The translations under genes were made by a program, and so were the position numbers. A model generated the notes under the pieces. The model saw nothing but the letters and a program-made list of their open reading frames with translations. It searched no databases and had not been told where the DNA came from. 64,000 nucleotides of DNA from NCBI RefSeq assembly GCF_007744675.1, contig NZ_CP036269.1:1937501-2001500 (forward strand). The letters are read 5' to 3'. Of the stretch, positions 9,530-18,588 are shown piece by piece; the first letter of the stretch is position 1; the number at the start of each line of letters is the position of its first letter. The DNA is from Gimesia alba (GTDB lineage: Bacteria > Planctomycetota > Planctomycetia > Planctomycetales > Planctomycetaceae).

Positions 9530-10690
9530 TCAGCGAAAAGTTTGATTTCGAAACTCCCTTGGAGTGCAATGTTCCTGTTCTTTGATGACCACGCTCAGAT
9601 AGGCGGCACTGGAGAATCCGGCCATGGAAGCGATTTGTTCGAGTGTGAAGTCGGTATCAATCAAAAGTTGTTTTGCGCGGCGAAGCCGTTCTTCTGCGAG
9701 TATTTGATGTGGTGTTTTACCAACCAGTTTCATAAAGCGTCGTTCCAGGGAGCGTCTGGCAAGATTGACATGCTGTGCTATCTGGGAAACATTAATCTGC
9801 GTGCAGGCATTGCGTCGGATGAATTCCAGTGCGGAGGCAATGGCGACGTCATCGACGGCGATAATATCGGTCGATCTGCGAGGAACCAGATTTCGGGGAG
9901 GCAGCATCAGAGGTTGAACCGGTGCGGCTTTTCCTTGCATCAGGAGGTCGAGCAGGGCGGCTGCCTGATAACCGATCTGTTCTGCCTGGTGTGTGATACT
10001 GGTAAGATTCGGGTCAACGACTTCGCAGAAAACGTCATCGTTGTCGACGCCGACGACAGCGACCTGTTCCGGGACGGCGATATTGCGACGGCGACAGGCA
10101 TCCAAAACACATAAAGCGCGCAAATCGTGTGCGGCCATTAAACCAACTGGTTTCGGCAACGATTCCAACCAGTCTCCCAGATCTTCCTGACCGCCATTCC
10201 AACTTTCCACAAAACGTCTGCGCGAAAGGGGGGAATAAATATCGCATTCGAATCCCTGCTGGTGTGAGATCTCTGCGAACGCATTCCTGCGACGTACTGA
10301 CCAGTTGGCACGCTCCACGCCGACAAATGCAAAGTGTCTCAAGTGTCGGTCGCGTAAATGTTCAAATGCCATTTGTGCGATAGCACGATCATCGGAATAA
10401 ACGCCGGGGAGTCCCAGGTCAGGCACCTGCTGTAATGTATCCACAATCGGTACGCCCGATTGCTGGAGCCGATCTGACATCTGTTGTGAGCGGATTCGGG
10501 CAATGATGCCGTCTCCTTCCCACTGTTTCATCCAATCGGGAAGAGTCGTCGCTGGTCCCCATTCATCAATGTACACAGACCAGGGGCCATGCGTTCGTGA
10601 ATAGGTTGAGATTCCCTGTAAGATTCCACGCCCGAAGGTCTTTGAGGTTTCAATGAAGATGGCAACTTGTGGTGTAGCAGAACGGGACAT
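9530..10690 (-). CDS. XylR-like regulator: sugar-binding domain fused to AraC-type HTH
   Basis: The protein (386 residues from ATG 10690) has a periplasmic-binding-protein-like LacI/XylR sensor (VAIFIETSKTFGRGILQGIS, GIIARI, GVYSDDRAIAQMAFEHLRDR, VGVDNDD) and a C-terminal AraC double HTH (about 285-386: QINVSQIAQHVNLARRSLERRF, then LEQIASMAGFSSAAYLSVV). This is the architecture of E. coli XylR, a xylose-responsive activator; the family is greatly expanded in planctomycetes. The frame extends upstream to 10783, but ATG 10690 is preceded by a purine-rich AGAAAGAGA site and opens the conserved domain. It is divergent from the large gene at 10899, with a 208-bp shared upstream region, so that gene is a plausible target. 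Confidence 0.93.
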   Translation of the reverse strand: MSRSATPQVAIFIETSKTFGRGILQGISTYSRTHGPWSVYIDEWGPATTLPDWMKQWEGDGIIARIRSQQMSDRLQQSGVPIVDTLQQVPDLGLPGVYSDDRAIAQMAFEHLRDRHLRHFAFVGVERANWSVRRRNAFAEISHQQGFECDIYSPLSRRRFVESWNGGQEDLGDWLESLPKPVGLMAAHDLRALCVLDACRRRNIAVPEQVAVVGVDNDDVFCEVVDPNLTSITHQAEQIGYQAAALLDLLMQGKAAPVQPLMLPPRNLVPRRSTDIIAVDDVAIASALEFIRRNACTQINVSQIAQHVNLARRSLERRFMKLVGKTPHQILAEERLRRAKQLLIDTDFTLEQIASMAGFSSAAYLSVVIKEQEHCTPREFRNQTFR

Positions 10691-10898
10691 GGTCTCTTTC
10701 TGAAGTGTCGCAAAAATAAAAGAGAATGACGCAACACTGGATTGATCCTGCGTCAGCCGAGCGGTTAGACTGGATATGATCATTCAAAATCAGATCATAG
10801 ATGAATGAGTTTTGAAGAAACAGGAAATCTGGAATCTGATTTATGATTTTTTTAACGATTGATGCGCTACTGACCGAAATTGCTTTGAGGAAATCAAG

Positions 10899-13800
10899 AT
10901 GAAGCAAATATTTGTACTTCGAATTGTAATGGCAGTGATCGTTGCAGGCGGTTGCATTTCCAGTTTATCTGCTGAAAAAACGAAAACTTATTCCGTAGGC
11001 ATCGCCAAAGTCGATATCACTCCTGATTACCCGGTGATATTAAGTGGCTATGCCTCACGCAGTACAAAGCCAATAGATCGGGTCGAGCAGCAACTCTGGG
11101 CACGCGCAATTGTGATTCGTTCTGAAAATCATCAACCACAGATTTTGATATCGGTTGATAATTGTGGTGTTCCCGCATCCGTGACGAAAGCCGTTGTCGC
11201 GAATCTGAAAGATGAGTATTCCCTCACTCCTCAGAATCTGGTGATCTGCTCCACTCATACGCACGCGGCTCCAATGCTCACAGGAGTCCTCCCCAACTTA
11301 TATACCAAAGATCTGACTACTTCAGAACAGGCGGGAATAGATCGCTACACTCAGGACTTGACGCTTCTACTGACGAAAGTGGCGGAAGAAGCCATCCATA
11401 AGACCGAACCCTCGCTTCTGGAGTGGGGAATTGGAACGGCGACGTTTGCCAAAAATCGCCGCAATATTACCGGGCCGAAAGATCATGACCTGCCGATCCT
11501 GCAGGTCAAAGGTATTGATGGAAAGACACGTGCGATCCTGGTGAACTATGCCTGCCATTGTACGACGCTAGGGGGAGTTCCCTTTATGTCCGGCGACTGG
11601 GCCGGTTGCGCTGTCGAGGGGATTGAAGCAGATATTCCCGGTTGTATGGCGATGGTGGTGATTGGTTGTGGTGCGGATCAGAATCCGAAGTTCAGAGGCG
11701 ATGATCAGGGGGCGGCACGGGTCAATGGAAAAGGCATCGCAGACGGAGTCCGCCAGCGTCTCAAAAGCCAATTAACCCCACTATCAGGAGATCTGAAAAC
11801 GGAGAGTGACGAACTGACACTTGAGCTGGACAAGCTGCCGACAGAGGATGAGTGGAAAGAGCGCGCACAGAAAAAGGGGATCAGGGGCTATCATGCGCAA
11901 AAGAATCTCAAACGTCTGGAGCGGGGACAGGCCTTAACGGATAAAATAGTTTACCCGGTGAAATCCTGGGTCTTTGGTGATGACCTGGCGATGGTCTTTT
12001 TGGGAGGAGAGGTTGTTGTCGATTATTCATTGGCGATAAAGCAACGCCATGGCTCGAAGCTATGGGTGACCTCCTATGCGAACGACGTTCCCTGTTATAT
12101 ACCCTCCGAACGGGTCCTGCAGGAAGGGGGCTATGAAGGCCGGAATGCAATGGTCTGGTATGACTTGCCTGGTCCTTTTGCGTCCGGGCTAGAGAAAAAA
12201 ATCACGGATGAAGTAGATCGACAATTACCGGATGCCTATCAAGCGAAAGAGGATGTGAGTCGAACGGGGGGCAAACGACCGTTGACTCCCGCCGAATCGA
12301 TTTCCCACATGAATTTCGCTGACAATCTCAAAGTTGAAGTGGTCGCTGCGGAACCTCTGGTCATTGATCCCGTCGCTGTGGAATTCGGTCCTGACGGGAA
12401 ATTGTGGATTGTGGAAATGCGGGATTATCCGAATGGCATCGATGGAAATCTGAAGCCGGGGGGCGTTGTCAAATTTCTGGAAGACCTGGATAAAGACGGC
12501 GTCTATGACAAGGCGACCGTGTTCCTGGAAGGGCTGCCTTTTCCGACCGGCTTGATGGTCTGGAAGCAGGGCGTGCTGGTCTGTACGGCTCCCGATGTGA
12601 TTTATGCGGAAGATACGAACGGCGATGGGAAAGCCGACTTGCAGAAAACAATCTTAACTGGCTTCGCCACCCATAATTATCAGGCACGGGTGAATAGTCT
12701 GGTTCCCGGACTTGATAACTGGGTCTATGCGTCGGGTGGCTTATTCGGCGGCATCATCAAATCGTTTAATGGTCAGACAGTGAATGTGACGAATCGTGAT
12801 TTTCGGTTCAAACCGGATACCGGTGTGCTGGAGCCAGTCAGCGGCCGAACCCAACAGGGCCGCGTGCGCGATGACTGGGGGAACTGGTTTGGTTGTCGTA
12901 ATGGAAGCTTGTGCGTGTATTATCCCGTCAATGAATCCTATTATCGTAAGAATCCGTTTGTGGTTTCGCCTCCGCCTGAGGTTGCTGTTCCCCGAGGCGA
13001 TGATCCCAGCCAGCTCTACCCCGTGGGAGAACTGGTTCAGTTTCATTTAAGCGGACAGCGCGGGAGACCGACGTCTGCCTGTGGGCTGGGACTTTACCGG
13101 GATCGACGACTGGGGAACGGTTTTTTAGGGAACACGTTTGTCTGTGAACCGGTCAACCAGCTTGTGCATCGTCAGGTCATCCAGCCGGAAGGAGTGACAT
13201 TTTTTGGGACACGTGCGCCGGAAGAACAGGATCGGGAATTCTTGACTTCAACCGATAACTGGTTTCGGCCGGTACAAGCAAGACCCGCGCCCGACGGATC
13301 ATTGCTAATCGTGGACATGTATCGCTATCTCATCGAGCATCCCAAGTTTCTTTCACCCGAAGCAGTCCAGAAGCTGAATGTGCGTGCGGGAGAAACACGG
13401 GGCCGAATCTATCGGATCTCTCGCAAAGAACAGCAGTATAAACCGATTCCGAAATTGAAAGAGTTAGAACCGCAGTATCTGGCGAAGCTGCTCCGAAGCA
13501 GAAATGGTACACTGCGTGATATGGTACAGCAGGAACTGATCTTGCGGGCAGACGAAAAATGCATTCCAGAATTGAAGTCGATTGCCGCGGAGGGGAACTT
13601 ACCGGAATCTCGTCTGCAAGCACTCTGCACTTTAGACGGTTTGCAGGCTCTCGATTCAGAGTTGTTACTACCACGAATTCAGGATTCGCATCCGGGAGTT
13701 CGCAGAGAAGCCCTGCGATTGTCAGAGCCATTTTTGAATGCATCAAAGCCTTTGGCAAATGCCGTTCTACAGCGAGTCAAGCAGGAAGAAGACTTGTCTG

Positions 13801-16346
13801 TCATTTTACAATTGGCTTATTCTCTCGGCGAATTAAAAAGCGAAATGGCAACACAGTCGTTGTTACAGTTGATGGAACAGCATTCTGGGAATGTCTATAT
13901 CAGGTCGGCCGTGCTGACCAGTTTCGAACCGAGTCGTCTGGCACCGGCGATCGCCGTTTTGATTCCCCAAGTCAGTGATCAACCCAAGCTGCAGCCGGTT
14001 TTTGAGGCCTTACTGGGGATGGCGATCGCGACCAAAGATGCGGCTGTTCTGCAGCAGGTTGCTTCGCATTTGCTGGCTGATGCAGTTCAGAATGAGAAGA
14101 CGCCTCTTTGGGAGTGGGCGGCGTTGTCTCGCATTCTGGAAGTGAGCAATGCCGCGAAACTCAGCCAGGATCAGGCGCTAGGTCAACAGATCAAAACATT
14201 ACAAGAACGAGCCCGTCAACTGGTGGCAGATTCCGAGCGTGGGGCAGCAGAGCGGATTGCTGCGATTACGTTTGTGGTCCAGGCCGGTCAAGGTCAGGAT
14301 GATCTGCAGTTGATCTCTGATTTATTAACGCCGCAAACGTCGCTGAAAATTCAAATGGCAGCAGTGCGCAGTTTAATTAATACGCAGAATGCGGAGGCGT
14401 TGAAAACGGTTCTGGAGAACTGGAAACAGTTTACGCCTGCGCTGCAGGCAGAAGTTCTGAGTCAACTTCTGGCACGCGAATCGACGACCGTTGTACTGTT
14501 AAACAACGTCGAGAAAAAACTGATTCAGCCCGCACAGATTGACTTAACCAGTCGCCAACGATTGATTGATCATAAAAATAAGAAAGTCAGTCAGCGTGCC
14601 CGGAAACTGTTTTCGGTGGCGACCAGTGCCAGTCGTGAAGCGGTACTCAAACGCTATCAATCGATCGATCTGAAACAGGCCAGTATCGAGCGGGGGAGTG
14701 CTGTGTTTGAGAAACAGTGTGCGAACTGTCATAAATTGAATGGCAAAGGATTTGTGGTGGGGCCGGACCTGGCGGCGTTGACGGATCAGTCAAAATCATT
14801 TCTGCTGACTTCGATACTCGATCCCAACAAAGCCGTCGACGGGCGTTATGCATCTTATCTGGCACTCACCGATGATGGCCGAATTAATACCGGGATTCTG
14901 GTGTCCGAGCAAAGTAACAGCATTACGTTAAAAGCACAGCAGGGGAAAGTGCAGACAATTCTCAGAACAGAAATCGAAGAATTGAGCAATACCGGCAAAT
15001 CACTGATGCCGGAAGGTCTGGAACGCGAGATCCCGCCGGGAGCGATGGCGGATTTACTGGTCTTTCTACAGGAACACAGTGCCCCCATTCATTACAAGTA
15101 TGCCGGAGCTGTTTCTCCGGATGCAAACTACCCGGATGATCCGAAAAAGTTGAAGCTGGTGAATCAATCTCCTGTTTCGGGGAAATTTAATGACGGGAAC
15201 TGGGTTGGGTTCCGATTTGCCGGCGAACAGCCTCAGCCCAGACTTGATTTTGATCTTGGTAAAAAAATTCTGGTACGTTCGTTAAAAATTGTGTACGGCG
15301 TGAATCATGCACCCGGGTCGATTCACGCCCCCGCCTCGGTTCAAGTTTCCTTTAGTAATAACGGTCAGCAGTTTGGGAATCCGCTCAAGTTCTCTGACTT
15401 TGATGATCATCCCGATGGTCTGGGGCTCTATGAAATTGATCCGCGCACGGTTGCTATCACTTTTCCTGAACAACGGGCACGCTTTGTTCGTGTTGACTTT
15501 CAGAGTAAACAGGGCTGGCTCTTTCTGTCGGAAATCTCACTTGCCAGCAGCAGCTCAGCCGGGAAACAACATCAGGCAGTGCCTGTGAAGCCGGGAGACA
15601 CGAAGCAGCCGACGGTTTCGGTGGACCCGGTTGCGAAAATCAAATCACTCGTCGCCAGCGTCAAAGTGGGCACTCCAGACGAGTACCGTGAAATTCCCGA
15701 GATCTGGCGACAGGCGATTGCACTGGGGAAACGAAATCAGGCAGAAGAGATTAAAAAATTACTCGAAGCGTCTTTGCCGGAAGAGAAAGGAACTCTGCGA
15801 TGCTGGCAGGCGGTAGTGATTGGTGGCGGGATCATTAACGGGATTACGATTGCCGGCGATTGGCCGCGCACGCGAATCGAAGCCATCTTGAAGGAAGATC
15901 CGAAACTGGCTGCCCGCTGGCAGCATTCGCTCCAGAAAGCCATGAAGATGGCCGATGACCCACAAATCAAAGCGGGGACCCGCTATGATGCGCTTAGGAT
16001 GATCGCCATGCTTGATTATGCAGACTGTCAGGCCCAGTTGAAACGCTATCTGGCTGATCCCAAGCTGGCAGAATTGCAGATGGGAGCCGTGAGTGGATTC
16101 GGGGATATTAATGATTCCAAAGCAACAGAAGATTTGCTCGACGCACTACCCCGTTTGACATCCCGTAATCGTAAAATTGCACTACTGTCTCTGCTAAGAA
16201 CCGCTACTCGATGTGTGGCATTATTAGATGCTGTTCAGATGGAGAAAGTCTCCGCCAAGTTGATCGATGCGACCATTCAAAAACAGTTATTAGAACATCC
16301 CAATCCAGAGATTCAAAAACACGCGAAGCGAATTTTCAATCAGTAG
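10899..16346 (+). CDS. secreted fusion: neutral-ceramidase-like + PVC-type dehydrogenase + HEAT + cytochrome c + galactose-binding-like
   Basis: This 1815-residue protein starts with a signal peptide (residues 1-25) behind a GAGGAAATCAAG ribosome site. Residues about 30-400 resemble neutral/alkaline ceramidases (GIAKVDITPDYPVILSGYA, CSTHTHAAP, NYACHCTTLGG, MSGDWAG), with the metal-binding His cluster present. From about 465 a PVC-type membrane-bound-dehydrogenase domain follows (VEVVAAEPLVIDPVAVEFGP, WIVEMRDYPNG, GLGLYR, RGRIYRIS near 833). HEAT-like repeats fill about 850-1230. A planctomycete heme domain has CANCH at 1274-1278, with the LTSILDPNKAVDGRY signature. Residues about 1400-1545 look like a galactose-binding-like beta-sandwich, and 1570-1815 are helical. 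Dehydrogenase/HEAT/heme fusions are common in this phylum, but a ceramidase head is an extra module. Substrate unknown; the divergent XylR-like gene may control it. Confidence 0.9.
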   Translation: MKQIFVLRIVMAVIVAGGCISSLSAEKTKTYSVGIAKVDITPDYPVILSGYASRSTKPIDRVEQQLWARAIVIRSENHQPQILISVDNCGVPASVTKAVVANLKDEYSLTPQNLVICSTHTHAAPMLTGVLPNLYTKDLTTSEQAGIDRYTQDLTLLLTKVAEEAIHKTEPSLLEWGIGTATFAKNRRNITGPKDHDLPILQVKGIDGKTRAILVNYACHCTTLGGVPFMSGDWAGCAVEGIEADIPGCMAMVVIGCGADQNPKFRGDDQGAARVNGKGIADGVRQRLKSQLTPLSGDLKTESDELTLELDKLPTEDEWKERAQKKGIRGYHAQKNLKRLERGQALTDKIVYPVKSWVFGDDLAMVFLGGEVVVDYSLAIKQRHGSKLWVTSYANDVPCYIPSERVLQEGGYEGRNAMVWYDLPGPFASGLEKKITDEVDRQLPDAYQAKEDVSRTGGKRPLTPAESISHMNFADNLKVEVVAAEPLVIDPVAVEFGPDGKLWIVEMRDYPNGIDGNLKPGGVVKFLEDLDKDGVYDKATVFLEGLPFPTGLMVWKQGVLVCTAPDVIYAEDTNGDGKADLQKTILTGFATHNYQARVNSLVPGLDNWVYASGGLFGGIIKSFNGQTVNVTNRDFRFKPDTGVLEPVSGRTQQGRVRDDWGNWFGCRNGSLCVYYPVNESYYRKNPFVVSPPPEVAVPRGDDPSQLYPVGELVQFHLSGQRGRPTSACGLGLYRDRRLGNGFLGNTFVCEPVNQLVHRQVIQPEGVTFFGTRAPEEQDREFLTSTDNWFRPVQARPAPDGSLLIVDMYRYLIEHPKFLSPEAVQKLNVRAGETRGRIYRISRKEQQYKPIPKLKELEPQYLAKLLRSRNGTLRDMVQQELILRADEKCIPELKSIAAEGNLPESRLQALCTLDGLQALDSELLLPRIQDSHPGVRREALRLSEPFLNASKPLANAVLQRVKQEEDLSVILQLAYSLGELKSEMATQSLLQLMEQHSGNVYIRSAVLTSFEPSRLAPAIAVLIPQVSDQPKLQPVFEALLGMAIATKDAAVLQQVASHLLADAVQNEKTPLWEWAALSRILEVSNAAKLSQDQALGQQIKTLQERARQLVADSERGAAERIAAITFVVQAGQGQDDLQLISDLLTPQTSLKIQMAAVRSLINTQNAEALKTVLENWKQFTPALQAEVLSQLLARESTTVVLLNNVEKKLIQPAQIDLTSRQRLIDHKNKKVSQRARKLFSVATSASREAVLKRYQSIDLKQASIERGSAVFEKQCANCHKLNGKGFVVGPDLAALTDQSKSFLLTSILDPNKAVDGRYASYLALTDDGRINTGILVSEQSNSITLKAQQGKVQTILRTEIEELSNTGKSLMPEGLEREIPPGAMADLLVFLQEHSAPIHYKYAGAVSPDANYPDDPKKLKLVNQSPVSGKFNDGNWVGFRFAGEQPQPRLDFDLGKKILVRSLKIVYGVNHAPGSIHAPASVQVSFSNNGQQFGNPLKFSDFDDHPDGLGLYEIDPRTVAITFPEQRARFVRVDFQSKQGWLFLSEISLASSSSAGKQHQAVPVKPGDTKQPTVSVDPVAKIKSLVASVKVGTPDEYREIPEIWRQAIALGKRNQAEEIKKLLEASLPEEKGTLRCWQAVVIGGGIINGITIAGDWPRTRIEAILKEDPKLAARWQHSLQKAMKMADDPQIKAGTRYDALRMIAMLDYADCQAQLKRYLADPKLAELQMGAVSGFGDINDSKATEDLLDALPRLTSRNRKIALLSLLRTATRCVALLDAVQMEKVSAKLIDATIQKQLLEHPNPEIQKHAKRIFNQ

Positions 16347-16389
16347 GGAGAACTGATACATCGTAGAACAGGACAGTGAGCAGACAGCT

Positions 16390-16929
16390 TTACGTTGCCT
16401 GTTGTAAAACTTCCAGTATGCCTCTACAGAACTCGGGCAGGTCTCCGGGGCGGCGACTGGAAACGAAGTGACGATCCATGGTGACGGCCGCGTCTTCCCA
16501 GATCGCACCTGCGTTGATCAGGTCATCTTTGATGCCTGGTGAACCGGTGACCTTGACCCCCTGATAAATTCCCGCGGAGATCGGCATCCAGCCTCCATGA
16601 CAGATGGCGGCGATCAGTTTCTGGCTCTCGTGGAATTCAGAGAGTAGTGATAAGACTTTTTCAAAGCGTCTGAGTTTGTCGGGCATCCAGCCGCCGGCGC
16701 AGATCACGCCTTGATAGTCGTTGGCGTTGATACTGTCGATCGTGGCATCTGAAACAGCCGGATAACCGTGTTTTCCCAGGTAAGTTTTGCCCGCTTCCAA
16801 TCCCGCCATGGTGGTTTCTGCGCCCGCTTCTTCCAGGCGAAGTTTGGGGTACCAGAGTTCGAGGTCTTCATAATCCTCGCCGACAAACAAGAGGAACTTT
16901 TGCCCCGATAAGGGAAGGGAACCAGTCAT
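16390..16929 (-). CDS. DJ-1/PfpI family protein
   Basis: The 179-residue protein matches the PfpI/DJ-1 superfamily: FLLFVGEDYEDLELWYP with the nucleophile-elbow Glu region, YQGVICAGGWMPDKLR, and the nucleophile cysteine in AAICHGGWMP (Cys about residue 110) followed by His. It then has VTGSPGIKDDLINAGA and the typical DAAVTMDRHFVSSRRPGDLPEF tail. Members act as deglycases, hydratases or stress proteins in the cytoplasm; older records call them intracellular protease I. An AAGGA site precedes the ATG. It converges with the large gene ending at 16346 and is followed upstream by a membrane protein gene on the same strand. Confidence 0.92.
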   Translation of the reverse strand: MTGSLPLSGQKFLLFVGEDYEDLELWYPKLRLEEAGAETTMAGLEAGKTYLGKHGYPAVSDATIDSINANDYQGVICAGGWMPDKLRRFEKVLSLLSEFHESQKLIAAICHGGWMPISAGIYQGVKVTGSPGIKDDLINAGAIWEDAAVTMDRHFVSSRRPGDLPEFCRGILEVLQQAT

Positions 16930-16976
16930 CTATTCTTTCCTTAGATTTGAATGATTAATTTTTTTAATAGTGGGAG

Positions 16977-17519
16977 TCAGGCAGCGGGCCACATCAGCCC
17001 GAAGATCAATCCGACAATGACAGCATACAGGATCGATTCGATGACATGCCCGATAATTCGATTATGAAACCAGATCGCATGCTGTACGGCGGCTGAGAGA
17101 AACGTTAATAACCCGGCGGTTGCCAGGAAGCGAAATACAACTATGAATTCTGCACCCGGCTTAATTGCCAGAGTTGAAAGATATGCCAGAGCGAAACTGA
17201 TGACAAGAAAATACAAAAAAGTCAGTCCGAGCTTCTTTCCCATATTCACTTTCGGGAAAACGGTCATGACGCCGCACGGGCCGTCATTCCATTTCTGCTG
17301 ATACTCTTCACTTTTCATTTCCTCTGGTGAATTGCAACCGGGAAACATATAACTACCCAGTGGCACATTCTGCTGTTTGACCGCTTCCAGGAATTCGTCT
17401 TCACTCTCCAGCTTTTTCCAGTCATCGCGATGAAGTTGAAATATCATCCACGATAAAAAACTGGCAAAAAATAAAGCCACAGCCGACAATGCAATTGGAA
17501 TTATCAAACTTGTCAACAT
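16977..17519 (-). CDS. conserved membrane protein, unknown function
   Basis: The 180-residue protein has an N-terminal membrane helix (residues 4-27), a soluble loop of about 70 residues with two cysteines (FPGCNSP and DGPCGVM), and three more hydrophobic helices (about 97-118, 128-146, 154-177). No enzyme motif was recognised. A strong AGGAGA site precedes ATG 17519. It lies 47 bases upstream of the PfpI gene on the same strand and may be cotranscribed with it. The loop cysteines could form a disulfide if exposed, which is inference only. Confidence 0.8.
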   Translation of the reverse strand: MLTSLIIPIALSAVALFFASFLSWMIFQLHRDDWKKLESEDEFLEAVKQQNVPLGSYMFPGCNSPEEMKSEEYQQKWNDGPCGVMTVFPKVNMGKKLGLTFLYFLVISFALAYLSTLAIKPGAEFIVVFRFLATAGLLTFLSAAVQHAIWFHNRIIGHVIESILYAVIVGLIFGLMWPAA

Positions 17520-17726
17520 ATCATCTCTCCTGGATGCCGTTCAATAATGAGAGTGTGAAGGGAATCGTGGGATTGCCGAAATCAGGCAAGTCCCTGAAAT
17601 GCATTTGGGTTCATCATAAAATGACAAATTCTGTTTTCCCAGTACGCAGCCAGACGATCGTCGAGAATTTACGAGATTGGATGTTTTGATCTCATTTGGA
17701 AATCATTTTCATATAAAGGAACCGAC

Positions 17727-18095
17727 ATGTCTCAATTGATCACACAGCCGACAGTCGTAGAAGCGGCAGGTAACAAACCCAAGCAGATCGAAGAATTTGT
17801 AGGACGCGCTAACACGGGTGATGAATCGATGAGCATCGCTCGGATGGTCTCTCCCGGTGGTTGGGTAGAGCCGGAACAAACGCCGGAGTTTCGTGAAACG
17901 TCGATTGTCCTCAAGGGAGTTCTGCGTGTGGAATGCGCTGACGGTGTGATCGAAGTCAAAGCAGGACAGGCGATTGTTTTGGAACCGGGTGAATGGGTAC
18001 GGTATAGTACTCCCGGTGAAGCAGGCGCAGAATACATCGCGATTTGTACGCCCGCCTTTTCTCCCGATACGGTCCACCGTGTTGAAGAAGATTAA
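17727..18095 (+). CDS. small cupin-fold protein lacking the usual metal histidines
   Basis: The 122-residue protein has the cupin_2 beta-barrel pattern: SPGGWVEPEQTPEFRETSIVLKG for motif 1, then VKAGQAIVLEPGEWVRYSTPGEAGAEYIAIC for motif 2. The HxH pair of motif 1 and the His of motif 2 are absent (Glu/Pro and Tyr there), so metal-dependent dioxygenase activity looks unlikely. Such proteins may bind ligands or be sensory. An AAAGGAA site precedes the ATG. It is followed 59 bases later by a VOC protein gene on the same strand. Confidence 0.88.
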   Translation: MSQLITQPTVVEAAGNKPKQIEEFVGRANTGDESMSIARMVSPGGWVEPEQTPEFRETSIVLKGVLRVECADGVIEVKAGQAIVLEPGEWVRYSTPGEAGAEYIAICTPAFSPDTVHRVEED

Positions 18096-18154
18096 AACTG
18101 TGGTTTTTTTAATTCACAATTCTTATTACTTCGATTCGGAAAGGGAATAGTTTT

Positions 18155-18559
18155 ATGTCTCAAACGACTCCTGCGATTCAAGAACTGGTGCCGTTGTTGT
18201 ATGTCGAAGATGTCTCCAGGTCTGTAGATTTTTACTGCGATCAGCTTGGGTTTGAAATGAAACTCAAGTGGGAACCGGAGGGCACGCTGGCCTGGTGCCG
18301 ACTGGAGCGGGGCAATGCGGCTTTGATGTTACAGCTAACCTGTCCCGATGAAGATGGAACCGCAGCCGAACGTTGCAAAGGGGTTAGTTTCTTTTTTCTG
18401 TGTGATGACGCGCAGGCAATTTTTGAAGAACTGACATTGCAAGGGCTTGATCTCGAACCACCAAAAGTAGCGTTTTACGGGATGAATCAGCTGTTTGTGA
18501 AAGACCCGGATGGTTATCAACTCTGCTTTCAGAATCAGGTTGAGATGGCTGTTGAATGA
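18155..18559 (+). CDS. VOC-superfamily protein (glyoxalase/bleomycin-resistance fold)
   Basis: The 134-residue protein shows the paired beta-alpha-beta-beta-beta units of the VOC fold: LVPLLYVEDVSRSVDFYCDQLGFE, then LAWCRLERGNAALMLQL, and FFLCDDAQAIFEELTLQG, closing with MNQLFVKDPDGYQLCFQ. Substrate cannot be read; relatives include glyoxalase I, dioxygenases and antibiotic-binding proteins. It follows the cupin gene and is convergent with the sugar phosphorylase gene, which ends 29 bases beyond it. Confidence 0.92.
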   Translation: MSQTTPAIQELVPLLYVEDVSRSVDFYCDQLGFEMKLKWEPEGTLAWCRLERGNAALMLQLTCPDEDGTAAERCKGVSFFFLCDDAQAIFEELTLQGLDLEPPKVAFYGMNQLFVKDPDGYQLCFQNQVEMAVE

Positions 18560-18588
18560 TCGTAAGACTTTCTACAGCGCTGACTCTA

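Noticed and set aside
10035-10737. Overlapping short frames inside the XylR-like gene
   Set aside because: The gene frame is continuous with clear domains; the others are shadows.
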